Below the pieces are notes generated by a model that did not search any database, was not told the DNA's origin, and worked only from the letters and a program-made list of their open reading frames with translations. This document shows, piece by piece, positions 58,440 to 64,000 of a DNA stretch of 64,000 bases (within the stretch, counting starts at the first letter, position 1; each line of letters begins with the position of its first letter). This DNA is from Desmodus rotundus (Eukaryota; Chordata; Mammalia; Chiroptera; Phyllostomidae). The position numbers and the translations under genes are program-made. The DNA lies in NCBI RefSeq assembly GCF_022682495.2, contig NC_071388.1:28566139-28630138 (forward strand), given 5' to 3'.

Positions 58440-59065
58440 ACCAGAATGGGCAAAATTAAAAGACCTCAGATACAAAGTATTGGAGAAAATATGAAGTACC
58501 AAGAATTATCAAATGCTCCTTTTGGGAAGGTAGAGCAGTATCAATATTTTGGTAAACAATTCAACAGCATCTAATAATGTTTTAGATCTGCACAATTTAT
58601 TACGCAGCAGTTTCATTTCTGGGTGTATATCCATGAAAGGCGTGTATAGAAATACTGTATAAGAGTGTTCATAGCTGCCTCATACAACAGAATCTATGCA
58701 ACAATGACAATGAACGAACTATGACTGCACAAAAAGTTAGATACCAAATGTATATATACTGTATTATAACATTTATAAAAAAATCTAACACTGACAAACT
58801 TGAACTGTAGATTCAGATGTAAGGGGAGTGTTTGTGTTTGGGGAAGAGGAAAGTGTGAGGATGTATTAGACACATAAGGGGCTTCTCTGGATGCAGTCTA
58901 TTTCTTAACCTGGATGATTGTTACATGATTGTTCTCTGTGATCACTGGTTGCATTACATACTTGTTTTGTACACTTTTCTGTGTATGTATTATAATTTAT
59001 GCTATAAATATTCAAAAATCATATTTTAATATAATAAAATCCTTTTTAAATAAATCAGTTACAAA
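58440..59065 (+). mobile_element. Old L1 ORF2 end and 3' UTR, sense
   Basis: ccagaatgggcaaaattaaa, then gcagtttcatttctgggtgt, then gagtgttcatagctgcctca, then gattgttacatgattgttct, then cttgttttgtacacttttct follow the sense L1M 3' region. It is decayed. Confidence 0.7.
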
Positions 59066-61264
59066 GATTCAGGAAGCCTACCGATATAAAAAGCGTACTA
59101 ATACCTTTGCTCACTTAGGTGTCGCACTTGTTTGCGTGCACAGAAACCCATAGTAACGACCTCATTTATGCCCACTTGGCAGCACTCCACCTCTTTTGGG
59201 CCAATAGAGGTTATTTAGAAAATTACTTTTTCAAGGGAATTAAATCAGTCAAATAGATTCGTACGGCCTATCATGCCAAATGTAACTGGTAAAGCTGCCT
59301 CCACATTTAGGATTAGACAATGGAAGATGACTTGTTTGAAAAATTGAGTTTCATCTGCCAAAGAAAGGAAAACAGTGCCTTAAAAAAACAAACAAACAAA
59401 CACAATGATGATTACTTGTACTCAGAGAAATTTTCTATGGGTTGGAGTGAATTCCCCAATTTTTTATTTTTATGAACTCCTCTTGGCAGATAACATTTAC
59501 TCTTGTGGAGCTACATGAATATTATATTGAAAATACATTCCTCAGAAAAATGTAAAATATATTGCTTTGTTCAGGAATTGGGCGAAGACATATCAAGACA
59601 TATAAAGGCTATGTAGAGTTCTTGTTCTATAGCCAGTAAAATTAGCAATCTGTGTCTGACACTGTGAACTTTCTACAAATTCCTTCTGTCACATCTTTAC
59701 TGCTGAATGAAGTACAATAATCAGACAATGATCTTGTTGAGTAACTGTAGATCTACAGTTAGAAAAGCATCTACAGTTAGAATTAATTTCCTAATTGAAA
59801 TAATCACAAAATCTATGCATTTAGAATATAAGAATCAACCAAACATTTCTTTTGAATTTTTTATTTCCTTGTTTATTATTTAAAAATAAAATGTGGGCTA
59901 AATTGATTTTCATTTCAAAAAATATTTCACCACCAACTTGTTTTAGGGAGAATTTATTCTTTGATTCACAGAGTAAATACAAGCCATCAGTAGTGGTTTA
60001 TTGTTTAGTATACTACAAAACAATTTTACTTCAGAATTTATGGAAACTGAGAAAGTGAACAAATAAAATCGCAAGCCAAAATTCTGAATACCTTGCTGTA
60101 TAATTAGTTTAAGTATTCAATAATTTAATAGATGCTCAAAATACTTTCTAGAAGCCCTCTATATAAAATATATTACTCATGGAATTCTATAGATTTTCTA
60201 AAGCTTTTATTGCAACATTCATCAAAGTGAGGAAGATCATCTGCTGTGCTCTCAGAAGCCTGAAATATAAGAAAAAGAAGTTTGCAGCAAAACCAGTGTT
60301 GTTGAGAAGTTAAACCATGGCAGCTACACATGGATGATAACCTAAGTCTAAGTAAGAAGGATATAGGCAGAAGTAAAAATGAACAAAAAATTTCTTTCAC
60401 TGATTATTTGAAGCAGTGACCGTAAAGTTTCCAGACTATAAAAAGAAGCGAAGAATAAAAGGAAAAAAAAATGTTTGACATTTGCCTTACCTACACCCAA
60501 ACCTTCTGTGGAAGTATATGTATTTGTGTGTGTGCAAGGCATGAAATTCAAAAGGAAAAACAAACTAGCATTACCATTTGCAGATATATGCATTGTTCAG
60601 GGACTTTTGAAACTTGGATATCTTTCAAGTGCTTTGTTTCTCTGGTCTTCTGGTGCATTAACATGTATCTAGGCTTCAATAGTAGTTAATTATCTGAACC
60701 TAATTTTGATTAATACCTTTACCTTTGTAAAGGAGACAGTGTGTCCATTAATAGGTACACTGCCACCACTTTACAAATTTGCTTTCATTACCCCAACTTT
60801 CGGTCTCTGTGTTGCTTTAATTAAGTCATCTCGTTTTCAAAATGAGAAATAAGATTACAAAGATGGTGTGACATTTTGAGGAACACTCCAGGAAGTTGAC
60901 TGTGATTAGAAGGAGACAAAGATATAGGAATAGAAGCAGTGGTTTGATTCAGGATATCAAAATAGTTGAGAAGACAAATAAGTATGGAATATTCTGGCTT
61001 TTAAATGAGGTAGATCCCAACCTCTAAATATCCATAGTATTTTTTTTTGGAGCAAGAATTGTAGTAGGTGATGAAAGTGGCTCATCCCTTCTAAAAAAGA
61101 TACAATCAAAAGAAAACTGGCACTAATGGTACATTTTTTCTCTATTTGCACACACACTATCACAAACTAATAAACCTCCCTCTATAGATGCATTTTCTTT
61201 AAGTTGAATTAACAAATATTGTATTAACAAATAGCACAGGACTTAGTTTCTTCAGCTCAGTTTT
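59066..61264. other. Unassigned sequence
   Basis: AT-rich with no recognised repeat. Two plus-strand frames at 60471-60689 overlap in different phases and have no domain. Confidence 0.4.
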
Positions 61265-61738
61265 GTTTTTTATTGTTTTGGTGTGGTAAACGCACGTATT
61301 TATCATCTCATCTATTTTTAAGTGTACAGTGTTAACTGTGTGCCCGTGGTTACACAAGGGGTCTCTAGAACTTTTCATCTTGAAAGACCGAATGGAACTC
61401 TTTATCCCCGGAGCAACAACTCCCCATTTCCCCTCCCCACCGCTGCTGGCAACCACCATTGTATTTTTTGTTTCTAAGAACCTGACTACTCCAGATATTT
61501 AATATAGGTACACACATGCTGTATTTGTCTTTTTGTGACTGCTTCATTTCACTGGATATAATGTTCTCAAGTTTCATACATGTTGTAACAAATGACCAAA
61601 TTTCCTCCATTTTCAAGGTTGAATAATATTCTGTTGTGTCTGTATACCACAGTCATTTCATCTATTAATCCATCGATGGATATTTATTTGCTTCCACTTC
61701 TTGGCTAGTGTGACAAGTGTTGAAATAAGTCTGTGTAT
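61265..61738 (-). mobile_element. Antisense L1 3' UTR and ORF2 end (left part)
   Basis: gaacttttcatcttgaaaga, then caacaactccccatttcccc, then ggcaaccaccattgtatttt, then gtctttttgtgactgcttca, then ttgcttccacttcttggcta follow antisense L1. It is interrupted by a SINE and about 600 bp of unassigned sequence, and resumes at 62595. Confidence 0.8.
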
Positions 61739-61748
61739 ACAATCTATG

Positions 61749-61957
61749 TGTTTTATTTATTTATTTATTTTTTATTGATTGATTTTAGAGAAAGAAATGA
61801 AGGGAGTGGGAGGTGGGGAGAAAGAGAGAGAGAGAGAGAGATTAACTTTCTTTCGACTCATGGGTTGATTTTTGTATGTTCTCTTACCTGGGATCGAACT
61901 CACAACCTTTGCATATTGGGATGACACTCTAACCATCTGAATTACCTGAGCCTGGCA
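61749..61957 (-). mobile_element. tRNA-derived SINE, antisense, diverged
   Basis: The left end is a T/A-rich complement of the tail; a GAGA-rich stretch (61816-61842) replaces the usual CT block. The right end carries a tRNA-like head whose complement has gccaggctcaggtaattcag and a box-B-like ggttgtgagttcgatccca. The head differs clearly from the VES copies above, so it is an older or different bat SINE subfamily. Target-site duplication is not certain. Confidence 0.7.
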
Positions 61958-62594
61958 GTAGTCTTTGGTTTTGAAAATAATTTTACCTTGCGAAAGTGGT
62001 AATTCTTTGAGGTAAGTACATCATGTTAAGAGGCTGTTTTGAACCTCAGTAAAAGCAACTTCATGGAGCAATGTTTGAGATAGACACGTAAAAAGAGGAA
62101 GTTCTTTATATTTTAGTAGACAGTCTACCAGAAAAAAACAGATTATGAGAGAGAATAATGGAAGAAGAAAAATTTTAGAGAAGATGAAAGAATAGATAAC
62201 TTAAGTAGATAAATTAAGGTTTGGGATTTAGGCTTGGACTGAAAGAGAAAAACTACTTCCTTTGCAACTTGGAACAAAGTATGATTGGATATATAAATAT
62301 ATGTTCTCAGGTAAAAGATTTCATGGCTAAAGTTTCCATATTTTTGTTAAATAAAAGTCTAAATTCTCTGTTTAAAATAAGGGTCAAAGATGTTGAGGAA
62401 TGTAAGAGAAATAAGGCAAATTTTCACTGAGCAGAATTAGAGAGTGAATAGTTAAGGGTTAAAAAACTTCTGAAAAAATTTGTATGACCCTATTGATGTC
62501 AGAGAGCAAATGTATTTGCAATGTTCTGGCTTGTGCATTTTCTGTGAGGGTTCTTTGTGGTTAGTTTCTGACAGAAGGCTATTCTAAATCGATT
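61958..62594. other. Unassigned sequence inside the L1 interval
   Basis: About 640 bp without L1 similarity lies between two parts of one antisense L1. It could be an unrecognised insertion or could mean the two L1 parts are separate copies. Confidence 0.4.
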
Positions 62595-62880
62595 TATTGT
62601 TTCATATTTACTCATTTAAAAGTGTACTGCATGCATATAATTTTTCAAATTAGTGTTTTGGGTTTCTTTGGAAGTATTTCCAGCAGCAGAATCTCTGGGT
62701 CATAGGCAGTTCCATTTTTAACTTTTGAGGTAACTCCCTACTGTTTTCCACAGTGGCTGCACCAATCCGTATTTTTACCCACAGTGCACAAGTGTTCTTT
62801 TTTTCTCCACCTCCTAGCCAGCATTTGCTACTTATTAGTTTATTGAGGATAGCCCCTCTGACAGGTGTGAGGTGAAGAGA
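62595..62880 (-). mobile_element. Antisense L1 ORF2 end (right part)
   Basis: gcagcagaatctctgggtca, then tactgttttccacagtggct, then gcaccaatccgtatttttac, then ctctgacaggtgtgaggtga are antisense L1 ORF2, the next segment after 61738. Confidence 0.8.
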
Positions 62881-62889
62881 TTAAGCAAA

Positions 62890-63150
62890 GAAAGAAAACA
62901 AACAAACCTCATAGATACAGACAATAGTATGGTGATTACCGGGCGGGGGCAGGGCGAGGGGAAGGGGGTTGCGGGAGGTAGAAGAGAATAAAGGGAGAGC
63001 TAAATGGTGATTGAAGGAGACTTGACTTGGGGAAGTGAACACATAATACAATATACAGATTATGATTTATTGGAATTGTACACTTGAAACCTATATAATT
63101 GCATTAACCAGTGTCACCCCAAAAATTCAATAAAATTTTTCATAAATAAA
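62890..63150 (+). mobile_element. L1 3' end, sense
   Basis: catagatacagacaatagta, then ggtgattaccgggcgggggc, a G-rich tract (62941-62985), then gaattgtacacttgaaacct, then ccagtgtcaccccaaaaatt, then caataaaattt. It has the same terminus as the fragment at 6186 and sits against the antisense L1 at 62880. Confidence 0.8.
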
Positions 63151-63244
63151 GAAATGCACAGTCAGGGCATATATATTGTTTGCCCGGCACTTGGTTTTGC
63201 AGAGGGCATGCACAACACACAGAAATGTAGAGCCTGTGAACGCC

Positions 63245-63430
63245 CGTTAGGGTTCAACCAGAAGAAACAAAACTAGTGCAAAACATATCAGGTAGGAAGT
63301 AAGTCCGAGGCGTTCACCCACAGGAGAATTTCTTCTCGCTTTTAGGGAAAACTCACACTTCTTTTGAAGGCCTTCCAGGGGTTCAGCCAAGCCCACCCAA
63401 TTTGTCAATCCTACTTAATGTCAACTATTA
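63245..63430 (-). mobile_element. ERVL-type LTR remnant (MLT2-like), antisense
   Basis: gttagggttcaaccagaaga, then aacaaaactagtg, and later aaggccttccaggggttcag and ccaagcccacccaatttgtc recall the antisense MLT2 order (agggttctccagagaaacag...aaggccttcaactgattgg...gcccaccca). It is strongly decayed. Confidence 0.4.
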
Positions 63431-63654
63431 GAGACGCTGGTTTGGGCCAATAGCAGAAGTGGAAGTAGTGGGAAATGATTGGAGTATACTGAGAGAAATG
63501 AAGAGTATATGAGACAATGAATGGTTTGACTGGTGAATTGAAAAAAGGATGTAAAAGAAAAACTTCAAGGATATCTAAGTACATTGGTTTCACGGTTTCA
63601 TTTTCCATGGTTTGAGTTACTGACTCTCAACTGCAGTCCACAAATATAAAATGG
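63431..63654. other. Unassigned sequence
   Basis: No repeat or gene recognised. A tttgggccaatagcagaagt stretch sits near 63442. Confidence 0.4.
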
Positions 63655-63745
63655 AGGACATGGGCGTGGGCAGGGCCGGGGAAAGTGGTGGTGGGAAAAT
63701 GGGGAGCACTGTATTTGAACATCAATAAAAAAAGTAAAAACAAAT
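63655..63745 (+). mobile_element. L1 3' terminus, strongly truncated
   Basis: A G-rich tract (63661-63704) is followed by gagcactgtatttgaacatc and aataaaaaaagtaaaaacaa, the same terminus type as at 32195 and 47500 with more changes. Confidence 0.7.
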
Positions 63746-64000
63746 CATATTTTTGTGAGATGCTATATGTTATCAGATGAATGAATATCAATGGACACAC
63801 ACTGCCAATTAGTTACTAAAATTGCTATAAAAATGAAAAATTCCAGAAATAAAGAACTCACAAGTTTTAAATTGTGCCTTGTTCTAAGTAGCATGATGAA
63901 ATCTGGTGCTGTCCCACCCCATCTCTCCAGGGATGTAAATCACCCCTTTGTCCAGCATATCCATGTTTGCATACACCACGCTCCCTGCGCATTAGTCACT
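63746..64000. other. Unassigned sequence to window end
   Basis: No repeat or gene recognised. Confidence 0.4.

Overview
This window looks like mammalian intergenic or intronic DNA, most likely from a bat. The main pointers are four or five copies of a tRNA-derived SINE of the VES type, whose box A and B head is followed by a CT-rich body and an A-rich tail, and several copies of an L1 3' end with a G-rich polypurine tract just before the tail. The SINE variant resembles those of noctilionoid or related bats more than the Myotis form; this is recalled, not computed. The sequence is AT-rich, CpG-poor and full of decayed repeats. I found no convincing protein-coding gene, functional RNA gene, CRISPR array or prokaryotic feature. 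Essentially all open frames are short chance frames or lie inside repeats.

Layout. 0-10 kb: antisense L1 scraps, a TA-flanked palindromic MITE (186-381), an internally deleted mariner with transposase remnants (2123-2658), a long antisense L1 (about 4490-7035) with two younger L1 ends nested in it, and a TA-flanked pogo/Tc-like MITE (9605-9851). 10-20 kb: an ancient L2 (10140-11160), a further ancient repeat, L1 3' ends and AT-rich DNA without recognisable content. 20-25 kb: two L1 copies meeting tail-outward at about 21780, one of them carrying a SINE with clean target-site duplications. 25-35 kb: mostly unassigned DNA with one CpG-dense patch (27529-27630), a minus-strand SINE and an L1 3' end.

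35-40 kb is the most structured part. A 0.4-kb segment at 35365-35790 recurs inverted at 38962-39368, and the 3.2-kb spacer holds two solo-like endogenous retroviral LTRs of different families. 40-48 kb holds a head-to-head SINE pair, MIR, an old LTR, antisense L1, an ERVL-like LTR, a 126-bp TA-flanked MITE and a young-looking L1 3' end. 48-57 kb is mostly unassigned, with MIR and MER5-like scraps and a well-bounded MaLR solo LTR (52856-53390). 57-64 kb holds a second copy of the LTR family seen at 36.8 kb, inserted in an L1 tail, followed by nested L1 and SINE insertions.

There are no genes acting together here. What the window records is insertion history: ancient L2, MIR, MER5, MaLR and ERVL copies, then DNA transposons, then L1, SINE and lineage-specific LTRs. 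Family names are from recalled consensus features; no database search was possible. Boundaries are firm only where target-site duplications or terminal repeats are stated.
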